Positions 22,301-33,330 of a DNA stretch of 64,000 nt are shown here, piece by piece. This DNA comes from Chlorocebus sabaeus (taxonomy: Eukaryota; Chordata; Mammalia; Primates; Cercopithecidae). A program made the position numbers and the translations under genes. Below the pieces are notes generated by a model. That model did no database searches. It was not told where the DNA came from and worked only from the letters and a program-made list of their open reading frames with translations. Position 1 is the stretch's first letter. Each line of letters starts with the position of its first letter. The stretch is taken from contig NC_132931.1 in assembly GCF_047675955.1 (NCBI RefSeq), forward strand, positions 3,162,001 to 3,226,000, written 5' to 3'.

Positions 22301-22828
22301 CTCTCAGTGGAGAAAGTGTCAACATCACACATAAGAAGACCAGGAAGGATGGGATATACTAATACGATTAACTTTGGAAAAGAACTTGCTGCAAAAATCA
22401 ATGGGTGGTGAGGGATGGACACAGCACAGGTTGTGAAGTTTGGTCATAAGGGTCAAGAGAGTAGATGCTGGCAAATACGAAATTAATTTGTTTCTTTCTG
22501 CTTTGATTTTAATGCAAGAGCTTGCGTATGATGAAAGGCCAGTGGGAGAGACTCACTTGAGAGGGAAAGGTTGAATAAACAAGAGAGTTAAGGGATTATC
22601 CATAAACAGTGCAAAGTGCCTACAAAGACACGGAATGGAATCTGAGTGCAGCTGAAGGGTCGGGCTTAAGAGGAGACAGGGCTCCTCTAGTGAAATGGGA
22701 GGGAAGAAGGGGAGGGTGGTAATCTTTCTTAAGTTTGTCTTTGCCGCCCTGAGGACAAGCAGATTCCTGAGAGATGGTTCCTGCTTCCTCTGTGCAACGG
22801 AATATGCAGTCATTTGCTGTGAGAAAGA
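22301..22828. other. Unassigned sequence
   Basis: No family or gene recognised. Confidence 0.4.
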
Positions 22829-22992
22829 GGGAGAAGGAAGGACAGATGTTTGGGGGAGTAGCAAAACCATGTGACACTCTATATGAGTGTAAACATTTCC
22901 TTAACCATGGCCACAGAGTGGAGGGCAGGGTTGCTAGGGGTGCTGATAAGAGTCTGTCTGCCCTGCACTAAGCGTCCCTATCAACTCTCAGG
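22829..22992 (+). repeat. Local duplicate, copy 1
   Basis: Resembles 23754-23905 in direct orientation, sharing gggagaagg, ggacagatg/ggacagagg, accatggccacag/gccatggccacag and the later tgctgat/tggtgat and cctgca blocks. About three quarters of positions match with small indels. Confidence 0.6.
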
Positions 22993-23065
22993 ACACGGGT
23001 TTTGGCCAGAGAAGACCCATCTAGGGTTGAGGTCTTGCCATTTGTATACAACAAAAAGACGGAGG

Positions 23066-23337
23066 TGGGAAGCCATGATGGTGCATATTTCTAATCCCAC
23101 CACTCTTGAGGCCAGAAATTTGAGACCAGCCTGAGCAACACAGCAAACCCCCATCTGTACATATATATATTTTTTAATTAGTCAGACATGGTGGCAGATG
23201 CCTATAGTCTCAGCTACTTGGGAGGCTGACGCTGGAGGATCACTTGAGCCCAGGAGTTTGAGGCTGCAGTGAGCCATGGTCACACCACTGCACTCCAGCA
23301 TGGATGACAGAAAGAGACCCTGTCTCAAAAAATTAGA
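23066..23337 (+). mobile_element. AluJ-type, plus strand
   Basis: Old, diverged dimer (gatggtgcatatttctaatc) whose linker holds an ATATAT stretch. The next Alu follows almost directly. Confidence 0.88.
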
Positions 23338-23340
23338 CTA

Positions 23341-23660
23341 GGCTGGGCGCGGTGGCTCACACCTGTAATCACAGCACTTTGGGAGGCTGAGGTGGGTGGA
23401 TCATTTGAGGTCAGGAGTTCAAGACCAGCCTGGCCAACATGAGAAAACCCTGTCTCTACTAAAAATACAAAAATTAGCCAAGCATGGTGGTAGCGCGTGT
23501 AATCCCAGCTACTCAGGAGGCTGAGGCAGAGGAATCGCTTGAACCCAGGAGGCAGAAGTTGCAGTGAGCTAAGATCATACCACTGCACTACAGCCTGGGT
23601 AATGGAGAATCTGTCTCAATAAATAAATAAATAAAAATAAATAAATAAACAAACAAACTA
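23341..23660 (+). mobile_element. AluS-type, plus strand
   Basis: Head ggctgggcgcggtggctcac, complete dimer, and a long tail of AAAT units changing to CAAA and CTAA. It inserted at the tail of the older Alu. Confidence 0.94.
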
Positions 23661-23753
23661 ACTAACTAAAAAGACAGTGGAACAAGAGCATTGAGCACAG
23701 GAATGATTAAAATGAAGAGCCCTGGAATCTACACTAGATCAATACGGTAAAGA

Positions 23754-23905
23754 GGGAGAAGAGAGGACAGAGGTTTGGAGGAGTGGCCAAACGCAGCACT
23801 CACTATGATGATAGGAATTGCCTTAGCCATGGCCACAGGTGAAGGACCACTTGGGGTTGGTGATCAGAGCCCATCTTCCCTGCAGTGAGGGTCCCTGGAA
23901 TCTAA
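23754..23905 (+). repeat. Local duplicate, copy 2
   Basis: Direct-orientation partner of 22829-22992, separated from it by two Alus. Confidence 0.6.
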
Positions 23906-24480
23906 AAGGTAAGGGGAAAGCAATGAAAGGAGAGAGCCCCAGAAGAAACAGGTTCTGATGCCAGCAAAGGATGCTTGGAGGAGAGCCAGTGGGATAAGCA
24001 AGGAAGTGGCAGGGGATGAGTGTCTGAGTTACCGCTTTGCAGGTAATGACAAGCCCTGGAGGTGTAGCCGTTAAGACTGGATGGCTGAGAACAAGTGCAG
24101 GACGCCAACAGAGAGGAGGAAGTTGAGACCTGGAGAGACCAGTATGTCAGAAGGAACATCTTTGTAGACACCAAAGTCACTCATGATGGTGGTAGGTGGA
24201 GGATCAAGGAGGACCACGAATAGGGTCTGCCTCAGCTGAGTTCAAAATCATTGTGCAGTCAACAAACAGTGGTCCTCCGAATAAATCAGAGAATCTTTAT
24301 TGAGTGCCTGCTGTTTTTAGAGCCCTTTGCTAAACACTACGGGAGGACACAAACATGCAAAATAGACGTTAAAAGTCATTCAAGACTATAATAAGGGAGA
24401 CAGGGCAAGGCGGTACAATGAATTGTCAATAACTGCTCTAGGAAATTTACAGGCAAAAGCAATCAATTGGGATGGATGAG
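23906..24480. other. Unassigned to ancient repeat-like sequence
   Basis: The last 190 bases (ctttattgagtgcctgctgt onward) resemble an ancient mammalian repeat that continues on the far side of the next LTR. Confidence 0.4.
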
Positions 24481-24856
24481 TGTATTAGTCCATTCTTATG
24501 CTGCTATAAAGGACTACCTGAAACTCAGCAATTTATAAAGGGAAGAGGTTTAATTGACTCACAGCTCCACATGTTTGGGGAGGCCTCAGGAAATTTACAA
24601 TGGTGGTGGAAGGAGACACAAACACATCCTTGTTCACATGATGGCAGGAAGGAGAAGTGCCGAGCAAAAGGGGGAAAAATTCCTTATAAAACCATTAGAT
24701 CTTGTGAGGAACTCACTATCATGAGAACAGCAGCATGGGGGTAATTGCCCCCAAGATCCAATTATCTCCCACTGGGTCCCTCCCAGGATATGTGGGGATT
24801 ATGGGAACTACAATTTAAGATGAGATTTGTGGGGGGGACACAGCCACACCGTATCA
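24481..24856 (-). mobile_element. THE1-type MaLR solo LTR, minus strand
   Basis: Starts TGTATTAGTCCATTCTTATG and ends ccacaccgtatca. The perfect 5-bp TSD atgag lies at 24476-24480 and 24857-24861. Confidence 0.94.
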
Positions 24857-25198
24857 ATGAGTCAGGGTTGGCCTGACGGAGGAAGAGTGTGGATTAGAAA
24901 TGGCTCTGGAGGATCAGGTAAAATCTGTACAGATGAAGAGAAATTGGGAGTGCATTTCAGGCAGATGGAGGCCAGAGTAAACAGTCTTCTTTGCAACACA
25001 TTCTGAGTGTAAGGAAGCGTTTCCCTGGAATCTTTGGAGCACTCATCATAAAACAATTGCATCATTAATGAAAATGTTGCTGTATGTGGTATTTCCCCTC
25101 ACTGTGATCTGAGCCTACACTTCACTGTACTAGGTTCAAGTTACACTGAGTCTCTCCTACTTACAATAATGTCTATAAATCAACATCATCTGAGATTA
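24857..25198. other. Ancient repeat-like sequence after the LTR
   Basis: Continues the degenerate repeat interrupted by the THE1 LTR (ggcctgacggaggaagagtg, catttcaggcagatggaggc). No gene seen. Confidence 0.4.
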
Positions 25199-25209
25199 GA
25201 AATGTTATT

Positions 25210-25325
25210 TTATTTTTACTTTACATAGAGATGGGGGTCTTGCTATGTTGCCCAGGCTAGTCAGGAACTCCTGGCCTCAAGCAATCTGATCCTCCCATCT
25301 CAGCCTCTCAAAGTAATGGGATTTG
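25210..25325 (-). mobile_element. Free left Alu monomer (FLAM-type), minus strand
   Basis: Single antisense left monomer, truncated at its head. The TSD gaaatgttatt occurs at 25199-25209 and 25326-25336, which shows it retroposed as a monomer and is not a broken Alu. Confidence 0.82.
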
Positions 25326-25572
25326 GAAATGTTATTGGTTCATGCAAAATACCAGTAAATGAGGACTCCATTCCACTCCCCAACCCTGCCCCAACTGGGG
25401 CCTCGCTGCAGGTAAGAATATTAACATTCAGGTAAGCGGATGATGGTCTGAGAATGAAATGCCATTCGATTAAATGGCAGTTAAGTTGGACACAAGGTAT
25501 GGAGATTTAAAAAAAAAAAAAATGCTTCACTGTCCTCTGTCTTCAGATCATCCAAAGAAAATACTTCTGCTG

Positions 25573-25851
25573 GGCCGGGCGCGGTGGCTCAAGCCTGTAA
25601 TCCCAGCACTTTGGGAGGCCGAGACGGGCGGATCACGAGGTCAGGAGATCGAGACCATCCTGGCTAACACGGTGAAACCCCGTCTCTACTAAAAAATACA
25701 AAAAAAACTAGCCGGGCGAGATGGCGCCTGTAGTCCCAGCTACTCGGGAGGCTGAGGCAGGAGAATGGCGTAAACCCGGGAGGCGGAGCTTGCAGTGAGC
25801 TGAGATCCGGCCACTGCACTCCAGCCTGGGCGACAGAGCAAGACTCCGTCT

Positions 25852-25880
<29 letters not shown>
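25573..25880 (+). mobile_element. Young AluYR-type (Old World monkey lineage), plus strand
   Basis: Low divergence. Variants include ggtggctcaagcctg, gaatggcgtaaacccggg and gagatccggccactgcac. A long uninterrupted A-tail precedes the 3' TSD. The perfect 19-bp TSD aaagaaaatacttctgctg is at 25554-25572 and 25881-25899. Known AluYR subfamilies are specific to Old World monkeys; assigning this copy is from memory of the diagnostic positions. Confidence 0.9.
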
Positions 25881-25885
<5 letters not shown>

Positions 25886-25899
25886 AAATACTTCTGCTG

Positions 25900-26440
25900 A
25901 AAGAGTTGCTATGGAGATTCACAAAATATTCCAATGTCCTGTAGGTCATTCTTACAGGTAGAGTTGGCACAGTGCAGATTTCAAAGAAAATATCAACAGA
26001 TGCTTTTAGTATTAAATGTCACCGTGTCCTCAAAGGTAGCTTAACTCAGAGCTTCTACATTTTCACAAAACCACAGAATCTCTGAGTTAGGAAGGACCTT
26101 AAATGTCATCTGTTTCAACCCTATTCATCTCTTTGATGGAGTTATCTGGCTTCTGCAAGAACATTCATCTCCAGGGTTTTCAGAGGCAGCCAAGTTGCTC
26201 TTAATGTGATGCTGTGATGCTTCACAGACACAACAAAGGGTCCTCTACTCCCCAGTCCCCAGTTGTATTCAGATCTTCTGATTCCAGCCATCTTGACTCT
26301 GGGCAAATGTTCATCTCCTCCTTGTACACCCAAACCCATAAATCTGACATTTTAAATCCTGGCTCAGAAATCCAAATTCCATTCACTGACTCCAACTATG
26401 AGGCTAAACATTCACCTCCTGTTTCTTTCCAATATTACAT
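25900..26440. other. Unique to ancient sequence
   Basis: 26075-26130 (cagaatctctgagttaggaag, caaccctattcatct) resembles an ancient repeat. The rest is unassigned. Confidence 0.4.
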
Positions 26441-26460
26441 AGCCCTTTCTCTCTCTTGTC

Positions 26461-26750
26461 GTTGCTTTATTTATTTATTTTTTTGAGACAGAGTCTCACT
26501 CTGTTGTGCGGTGGTGTGATCTCAGCTCACTGCAACCTCCGCCAGGCTCAAGTGATTCTCCTGCCTCAGCCTCCCAAGCAGCTGGGATTACAGACGTGCA
26601 CCACCAGACCTGGCTAATTTTTGTATTTTTAACAGAGACGGGAGGTCTCCCCATGTGGCCCAGGCTGGTCTCAAACTCCTGATCTCAAGTGATCTGCCCA
26701 CCTCAGCCTACCAAAGTCCTGGGATTACAGGTATGAGCCACTGTGCCCAG
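26461..26750 (-). mobile_element. AluS-type, minus strand, with a short deletion
   Basis: Antisense Alu lacking part of the right monomer (ctgttgtgcggtgg). The TSD is approximate, ccctttctctctcttgt and ccctttctctcttttgt. Confidence 0.92.
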
Positions 26751-27030
26751 CCCCCTTTCTCTCTTTTGTATCACAAAAGTAACAAATTCATTGTAGCAAA
26801 TGTAGCAAATACAATAAATTTTTAAAATGGTAGTCACTCATCTTCTTGTCTTCAGGAATAACCTCTGCTACCCCACTGTGGTCTTTCATGTCTGAGTTAT
26901 CTGCTTGCACAGAGAGAAGGCATGATCCCACATGCACGTGCATACAGACATTCTTTTTCTTTTTTGAAAAACATTCTTTTAAAATCCAATCATGCTGTAC
27001 TTTCGATTTTGCAAACTGCCCTTTTCATGG

Positions 27031-27231
27031 AATAATAGTACATTGTGGATGTTCTTGTTTCTCCAAGTCTCAGCCATCTGTAGGACAAAAAGAGCACCTG
27101 GGTTCCCAGTGCTTCCTGTTCCTGCTGGAGCCCCCACAGATGGTGTTCCCATGCCTTCTGGCCTTGCCATTCAATATCAGCAACAACAGCAGGAGTGGGC
27201 AGCAGCGGACGTCACTAACCTTGGCAGGCTG
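27031..27231 (+). repeat. 201-bp direct duplicate, copy 1
   Basis: Aligns without gaps to 28764-28964 with 11 mismatches in 201 positions (about 94.5%). Family unknown. Left-flanking sequence (26760-27030) looks like an ancient repeat that may run into the first bases of the unit, so this is the likelier parent copy. Confidence 0.9.
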
Positions 27232-27300
27232 CGTACAGCATGTGCTCCAGGAAAATAGCACACTTCCCCACGGGCCACAGTGGATCCACATTTAATGGAC

Positions 27301-27690
27301 TGTCATGGGCTAAATCCGGTCCCCTGTAACCAAATTCATATGTTGACCTCCTAACCCCCAGTACCCCCAGAATGTGATTGTATTTGGAGAAAGGGTCTCG
27401 AAAAAGATAATTAAGTTAAAATGAGGGTATCAGAGTGGGCCCTAATTTGGTGTGCTCACTGTCCTTATAAGAAGAGGAGATGGACAGAGACACCCAGAAT
27501 GTGAGTAAGAAAAGACCATGAGGCCCCAGAGAGAAGACAGCCATCTACAAGCCAAGGAGAGAGGCCTCAGAAAGAACCAACGCTGCTCGCATGTTTATCT
27601 CGGATTTCTGGCCTCCAGAGTTGTGAAAAAATAAATTTTTCTTGTTTAAACCACTCAATCTACGTTATGGCATGCAGTTTGCACAATGTG
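27301..27690 (+). mobile_element. MLT1-type MaLR LTR (C/D-like), plus strand
   Basis: Starts tgtcatgggctaaatccggt. Landmarks are aaattcatatgttgacctcc, gaatgtgattgtatttggag, ccttataagaagaggaga and tgtttaaaccactcaatcta. Confidence 0.88.
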
Positions 27691-27859
27691 TGTCCTGGCA
27701 ACATTAGCGGATCAGTGCACAGAAGGTGGTCAGCTCATTGCAGATACAAATGTCAAATGACTTCGTATATCCAGTCCCTGCTCCCAGTTAAGAGGATGAG
27801 GACCCACATTTCCCTCCCTGGACAAATTTCCTAACTTTCAGATCAATTTCTTCTTTTAG

Positions 27860-28140
27860 AGAGAGAGATTCAGGGTCTTGCTGTGTCACCAGTGGCTTGA
27901 TCACAGCTCACTGCAGCCTCAAACTCCTGGGCTCAAGTGATCCTCCTGCCTCAGCCTCCTGAGTAGCTGGGACTACAGGTGTGTGCCATCACACCTGGTT
28001 ATTTTTTAAAAATTTTTGTACAGTCAGGGTCTCGCTACTTTGTCCAGGCTGGTCTCAAACTCCTGGCCTCAAGCAATCCTCCTGCCTTGGCTGCCCAAAG
28101 TGTTGGGATTACAGGCGTGAGTGCCCCCCACCCCGCCCCA
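27860..28140 (-). mobile_element. AluJ-type, minus strand
   Basis: Antisense dimer with J-type positions and a degenerate tail (tttagagagagagattcagg). The right monomer has a small deletion. Confidence 0.9.
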
Positions 28141-28763
28141 TCTGGCCCAGGTCATTTCAGTGATTGATATTTAGACCGGTTCAATTGAGAACACTGAACT
28201 CACTCTGTTTTCACAGCTCTTACCACTCCCCAGGGCAGCCGGGGGCTTAGGACAGGAAAGAGCGTGCTGTCTGTTTCTGTAATGCCTTCCTCCTCACCCT
28301 CCCTCATGGTCTATCTCCTCCGCTCCTTTCAGATCGGGCCTCAGGGAAGAAGGACAGGAGGAGAGGAAGGCAGAGATTGTTTATGTCACTGAACAATGTC
28401 TGTGCTGAGAGGGGTCTCTGTCCTCATTTTGACTTCCTTTGGTTCAACCTGTGGCTAGTGACCTCACCAACATGTGAGGTCCACCGAACAGGTCCTATGC
28501 CCTGCTGTTTTTCTAGAAAGATGCTCCCCTCGAATGCTAAATATGCCTCCCCACCCCCACCAGAGTAAGACAGTCATGTCTCCAATTGGCCCATTGCTGC
28601 TTTGAGCCAGCACACACTGCGGGGCCTGGCTCCCAGCTGCTGGCCCCGTCTGCCACCTGGGAATTCTCATGATCTCCAGGCCTCCCCACTGCACGGTCCT
28701 TACACTCAAGTCCTGAGAGCTGCTGAAGACCTCTTCCCTACGCTACTAAGACAGGGCAACTAA
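28141..28763. other. Unique sequence
   Basis: No repeat or gene recognised. Purine-rich stretch at about 28340-28375. Confidence 0.45.
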
Positions 28764-28964
28764 AATAATAGTACATTGTGGCTGTTCTTGTTTCTCTAAG
28801 TCTCGGCCATCTGTAGGACGAAAAGAGCACCTGGGTTCCCAGTGCTTTCTGTTCCTGCTGCAGCCCCCATAGATGGTGTTCCCATGCCTTCTGGCCGTGA
28901 CATTCAATATCAGCAACAACAGCAGAAGTGGGCAGCAGCGGACGTCACGAACCTTGGCAGGCTG
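28764..28964 (+). repeat. 201-bp direct duplicate, copy 2
   Basis: Gap-free partner of 27031-27231, offset 1733 bases. Neither flank resembles the flanks of copy 1, and no poly(A) or TSD is visible. Confidence 0.9.
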
Positions 28965-29324
28965 GACTCTCAATATTCTTTGCTTCGCAAGGACATCATT
29001 TATATCTGCCCTGGTGGCACCTGCCGATCCCTGAACTTCCCATTTTGATCAGTCTCTAGACCAAAATCAGGTCCTCCTGGAATCCTCTCTTCCCTACCTT
29101 ACAATTCCCTATACAATTGGAGAGAGGACGGGAAAGTGACCATAATAGGTAGGAAAGGCACTGTTATGATGTCCAATTCAAGCAGAGAAATGACCAGCCT
29201 CTATATGTGACCATCCACTATCCTCCAGTTACTGGGAATGAGCCAAGGTATAGTGCTCCCATTCCAGGCTGGGTAGGGAGATCAGTCATTAGAGGCCTGG
29301 CCACTGGGGATCAGACCTTGGCCC
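28965..29324. other. Unique sequence
   Basis: No repeat or gene recognised. Confidence 0.45.
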
Positions 29325-29517
29325 TGAACTTGAATCCAGCTCTGTTACCTACTAGTCCTGGGCATGCTATCTTAACCTCTTTCTGCCTGATCCATAAAAC
29401 AAAAATGATAATAATAATGCCTCCCCCTTGAGGTTCTTTTGATTAATAATATTTTACTAATCCATAGATAGAGGTTAGCAGCACAATGCCTGGCACACAT
29501 TAGGTACTCAAAAAAGA
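29325..29517 (+). repeat. MIR SINE, plus strand
   Basis: Near-complete: ttgaatccagctctgttacc, taacctctttctgcctgatc, aatgataataataatgcctc, gcctggcacacattaggtac. Confidence 0.85.
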
Positions 29518-29581
29518 AAACTGCTATGGTTGTCATCGCTATTATCACAGAATGTGGAGTACAGGGTCTTCGCTTGGCTTT

Positions 29582-30234
29582 TGACATGGTTTGGCTGTGT
29601 CCCCACCCAAACCTCACCTTCATTTATTTATTATTTTTTTTTGAGATGCAGTCTTGCTCTGTCACCCAGGCTGGAGTGCAGTGGCACAATCTCAGCTCAC
29701 TGCAACCTCTGCCTCCAGGGTTCAAGCATTTCACCTGCCTCAGCTTCCCAAGTAGCTGGGACTACAGGCATATACCCCCATACCCAGCTAATTTTTGTAT
29801 TTTTTAAATAGAGACGGGGTTTCACTATGTGTTGGCCAGGCTAGTCTCAAACTCCTGACCTCAGGTAATCCACCTGCCTCAGTCTCCCAAAGTGATGGGA
29901 TTACAGGTGTGAGCCACTGCACCTGGTCCCAAATCTCACCTTGAATTGTACCAGGTGGAGACAATTGAATCATGGGGGCAGTTGCGGTAGTGAATAAGTC
30001 TTGCGGTAGTGAATAAGTCTCACGAGATCTGATGGTTGTATAAATGGGAGTTCCCCTGCACAAGCCTTCCTGCCTGCTGCCAAGTAAGACGTGACTTTGC
30101 TCCTCATTTGCCTTCAGCCGTGATTGTGAGGCCTCCCCAGCCATGTGGAACCGTGAGTCAATTAAACCTCTTTCCTGTGCAAGTTACCCAGTCTCAGGTA
30201 TTTCTTTAGAGTAGTGTGAAAATGGACTAATACA
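29582..30234 (+). mobile_element. THE1-type MaLR LTR split by an Alu
   Basis: LTR parts 29582-29620 and 29928-30234. The Alu TSD repeats cccaaacctcacctt / cccaaatctcacctt at the junctions. The LTR also contains a perfect 19-bp tandem duplication (29982-30000 and 30001-30019). Confidence 0.92.
29621..29927 (-). mobile_element. AluS-type, minus strand, inside THE1
   Basis: Complete antisense Alu with a TTTA-rich tail, inserted 40 bases into the THE1 LTR. Confidence 0.94.
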
Positions 30235-30488
30235 CCCTGCCTCTTAAAAACAAAAAACTTTATAAAAGCTGATAGACTTCCTTCTTCTCTGAAAGTAAGT
30301 AACCTGAAACATCTATTGATCCCATCAACAGTAAGGTATGTTTATCTATTAGAGAGAGAAAGATAACATATAATAGATTTAAACGTAAATATTTGCATTG
30401 TTGAGAGGACAGGCAAAGGCAGGCAAGGGGATGGGATGATGAGGAGAAGGATGGACAAGTGGAGGGGAGAGAAGGGAAGAAAAGGCAC
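30235..30488. other. Unassigned sequence between two LTRs
   Basis: Purine-rich in part (30400-30485, GGAGA-type). No family recognised. Confidence 0.4.
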
Positions 30489-30848
30489 TGTTATGGTCTG
30501 GCTGCATTTCCACTCAAATTTCATCTTGAATTGCAGCTCCCATAATTCCCACGTGTTGTGGGAGGGACCCAGTGGGAGATAACTGTATCATGGGGGCAGA
30601 TTCCCCCATACTGTTCTCACGGTAGTGAATAAGTCTCATGAGATCTGATGGTTTTATAAGGGGTTTCCCCTTTCACTTGGCTCTCATTCTGTCTTGCCTG
30701 CTGCCATGTAAGACGTGCCTTTCGTCTTCCACCATGATTGTGAGGCCTCTCCAGCCACGTGGAACTGTGAGTCCATTAAACTTCTTTTTCTTTATAAATT
30801 ACCCAGTCTTGGGTATGTCTTTGTCAGCGGTGTGAAAATGGACTAACA
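30489..30848 (+). mobile_element. THE1-type MaLR solo LTR, plus strand
   Basis: Starts tgttatggtctggctgcatt and ends gtgtgaaaatggactaaca. The direct repeat aaggcac flanks it exactly (30482-30488 and 30849-30855); this is longer than the usual 5-bp MaLR TSD. Confidence 0.92.
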
Positions 30849-30855
30849 AAGGCAC

Positions 30856-31487
30856 TGATCAAAACTAATTTCCTTCTCTTTACCAGGCAGCATGATTCTT
30901 CAATATGAAGGTGAACTGGGGCCCAGTCGAGAACATCCAGATAACCAGGGCAATATCACGGATGCCTGGCAGAACTGGGTGGAGGAGTCCATGTCTACAC
31001 TCACTGTCCCGGAGGAAAAACCCAGGAGAGCCTTGAAAGGCACTGGCTGGATTTAAGCATTAGACTGCGGGCTCTTCAAAGACAATATGATGCTTCATTC
31101 ATCTCTGTGTCCTCAGCCTGACTGTCTACTACCTGTCTGAATTTATGCATTAGCTGTAGCATACATCAAAACTGTTTATTCTGAAAACTGCCCATTTTGA
31201 CTAAAATCGTTATTTATTTTAGCTGTGCAATTTATTTGAATACAAGTAGAAATCTAGGGGCTGAGGGATCCATCCATAACATATGAATTAAAGAATGCTA
31301 AATGGGGGATCACTTGGCCCCCGTATCTTCCACAGCTACTTCTTTGGTCCATCATAATCCCCCAAACTCTCCATCCAGGTCACTCTTTTAGGACAAGGAT
31401 CCATGAATGTATTTCGAAAGGAAAAGGGAAGAATGATGGAGAACGGTGATACGTCAAACACCCTATTGCCCAATTGCATTCTCACAA
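30856..31487. other. Mostly unique, with an L2-like patch
   Basis: 31050-31140 (gcgggctcttcaaagacaat, catctctgtgtcctcagcc) resembles the L2 3' region. The rest is unassigned. Confidence 0.4.
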
Positions 31488-31610
31488 TGGTTCTAGGAAA
31501 GTGTAGCGTCTCCATTTGACAAATTAATAAACTGAGAGAACTGGAGTAACGTGCTCACTTTCACACAAGTACTTAGCCAATTTACTTCTGAACCCAGGTC
31601 CACCTGCCGC
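31488..31610 (-). repeat. MIR SINE, minus strand
   Basis: Reversed MIR core: catttgacaaattaataaact, gtaacgtgctcactttcac, tctgaacccaggtc. Confidence 0.7.
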
Positions 31611-31822
31611 CTAAGCGTCTCTCTTCTCCTCCACCAGGGAAAGGCAACCATTAGACCCCTTAGTTAGATTACGGTTGAATGAGGATAGTGACTTCTCACA
31701 AGACCATGAGAGTGACAGCCACAGAAAAGAGCATTTCCGTGGGTGCCAAGTCTGGCACATTCTAGCACAGGATGCATCTCAGGAAGGTGGGTATAAGTGA
31801 GAGGCTCCTGGCAGCTCTAGGG

Positions 31823-31900
31823 GTGAAGAGAGAACCTAAAACAGGCACAGAGATCGCTGGGTGTGAACACATGAACACTATTCCAAATCATGTTTCCATT
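31823..31900 (+). repeat. Direct repeat, partner of 33974-34040
   Basis: Shares ggggtgaag, aacaggcacagagatc and aatcatg/gatcatg in order with the later copy. Both copies are followed by a minus-strand Alu and a second Alu left monomer. Confidence 0.7.
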
Positions 31901-31908
31901 TTATTCAT

Positions 31909-32205
31909 ATTTTATTTTATTTTATTTATTTTGAGACAGAGTCTCGCTCTGTCTCCAGGCTGGACTGCAGTGGTGCGATCTCGGCTCACTGCAACCTCCG
32001 ACTCCCTGGTTCAAGCGATTCTCCTACCTCAGCCTCTCGAGTAGCTGGGATTACAGGCATGTGCCACCACGCCCGGCTAATTTTGTATTTTTAGTAGAGA
32101 CGGGGTTTCACCATGTTGGCCAGAATGGTCTCAATCTTCTGACCTTGTGATCTGCCCACCTTGGCCTCCCAAAGTGCTGGGATTATAAGTATGAGCCACT
32201 GTGAG
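31909..32205 (-). mobile_element. Alu, minus strand
   Basis: Complete antisense dimer with a TTTTA-rich tail. The head is degraded (gtatgagccactgtgagc). Confidence 0.93.
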
Positions 32206-32368
32206 CAGTATTTTATTTTATTATTTATTTATTTATTATTTTTATTTTATTTGAAATGGACTCTCACCATGTTGTCCAGGCTGGTCTTGAATTCCTGGGC
32301 TCAAGCGATCCTCCCACCTTGGCCTCCCAAAGTGCTGGGATTACAGGCGTGAGCCACTGGGCCTGGCC
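32206..32368 (-). mobile_element. Alu left monomer, minus strand
   Basis: TTTATT tail followed by one antisense left monomer through to the head (cactgggcctggcc). FLAM-like or a truncated Alu. Confidence 0.85.
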
Positions 32369-32416
32369 CAAGTTCATGCTTCCAGAAGGACAATCGCAGC
32401 ATGAATTTCTGCAGAT

Positions 32417-32588
32417 CAGTGCTTCTCAAAGTGAGACTCCCAGGCCAGCAGCATCAGCACCACCTGGTACTTGCTAGAAATGCAGATTCTCAGGCCTGCT
32501 CCTGACCTAGGGAATCAGAAACTGACCAGTCTGTGTTGAGCAAGTCCCCCAGGTCAGTCCAATGCTCACTTAAGTTTGAGAACAGCTG
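32417..32588 (+). mobile_element. MER5A-type hAT MITE, plus strand
   Basis: Starts cagtgcttctcaaagtgaga, has gctagaaatgcagattctca, and ends agtttgagaacagctg. These are the MER5A termini and core. Confidence 0.85.
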
Positions 32589-32596
32589 GTTTAGAT

Positions 32597-33018
32597 CCAA
32601 GTCCTCTTCTGATTGCATCAGGATGGTCTGGAGTCTGCTGCTAAGGCCACTTAAGCAAGCTAACCTACCTGGGCTGATACGGGAACCCTGCCTCTCTCCA
32701 CGGCACAGACAGTGGATTAATTTACCGCAGTCTGTAGCTGCCTTAAATCTTCCTTGGAACAAGGCAGGGTGCAAACACATAAATAATGGTGTGTGCTTCT
32801 TTGCCATGATGGACCTCACTATAAATCATAAGCTGTAAAATGCAACTGGTGGAGAGAAGGCGTCGTGCCAGTTTCTTACATTCCTGTCCAGGAAAAAATG
32901 AAGGCTGCTGGTACCACCACTCCCACCCCGTCACCGCCAGCTACTCAGTAGTGCCATGGAGACTCAGGGAGCGTGAGCAGGAGACAGAACCCAGAGCACC
33001 AGAAGGGCAAAATGTTGT
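32597..33018. other. Unique sequence
   Basis: No repeat or gene supported. Overlapping frames on both strands show no coding signature. Confidence 0.45.
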
Positions 33019-33330
33019 GTTTTTCTTTTCTTTTTTTGTTCTTTTTCTGAGATGGATTTTCACTCTTGTTACCCAGGCTGGAGTGCAATGACGCGATCTC
33101 GGCTCACTGCAACCTCCGCCACCTGGGTTCAAGCGATTCTCCTGCCTCAACCTCCCTAGTAGCTGGGATTACAGGCATGTGCCACCACGCGCAGCTACTT
33201 TTGTATTTCTAGTAGAGACGGGGTTTCTCCATGTTGGTCAGGCTGGTCTCGAACTCCCGACCTCAGGTGATCCACCTGCCTCGGCCTCCCAAAGTGCTGG
33301 GATTACAAGCATGAGCCACCACGCTCAGCT
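33019..33330 (-). mobile_element. AluS-type, minus strand
   Basis: Complete antisense dimer after a T-rich tail, running directly into the next Alu tail. Confidence 0.94.
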
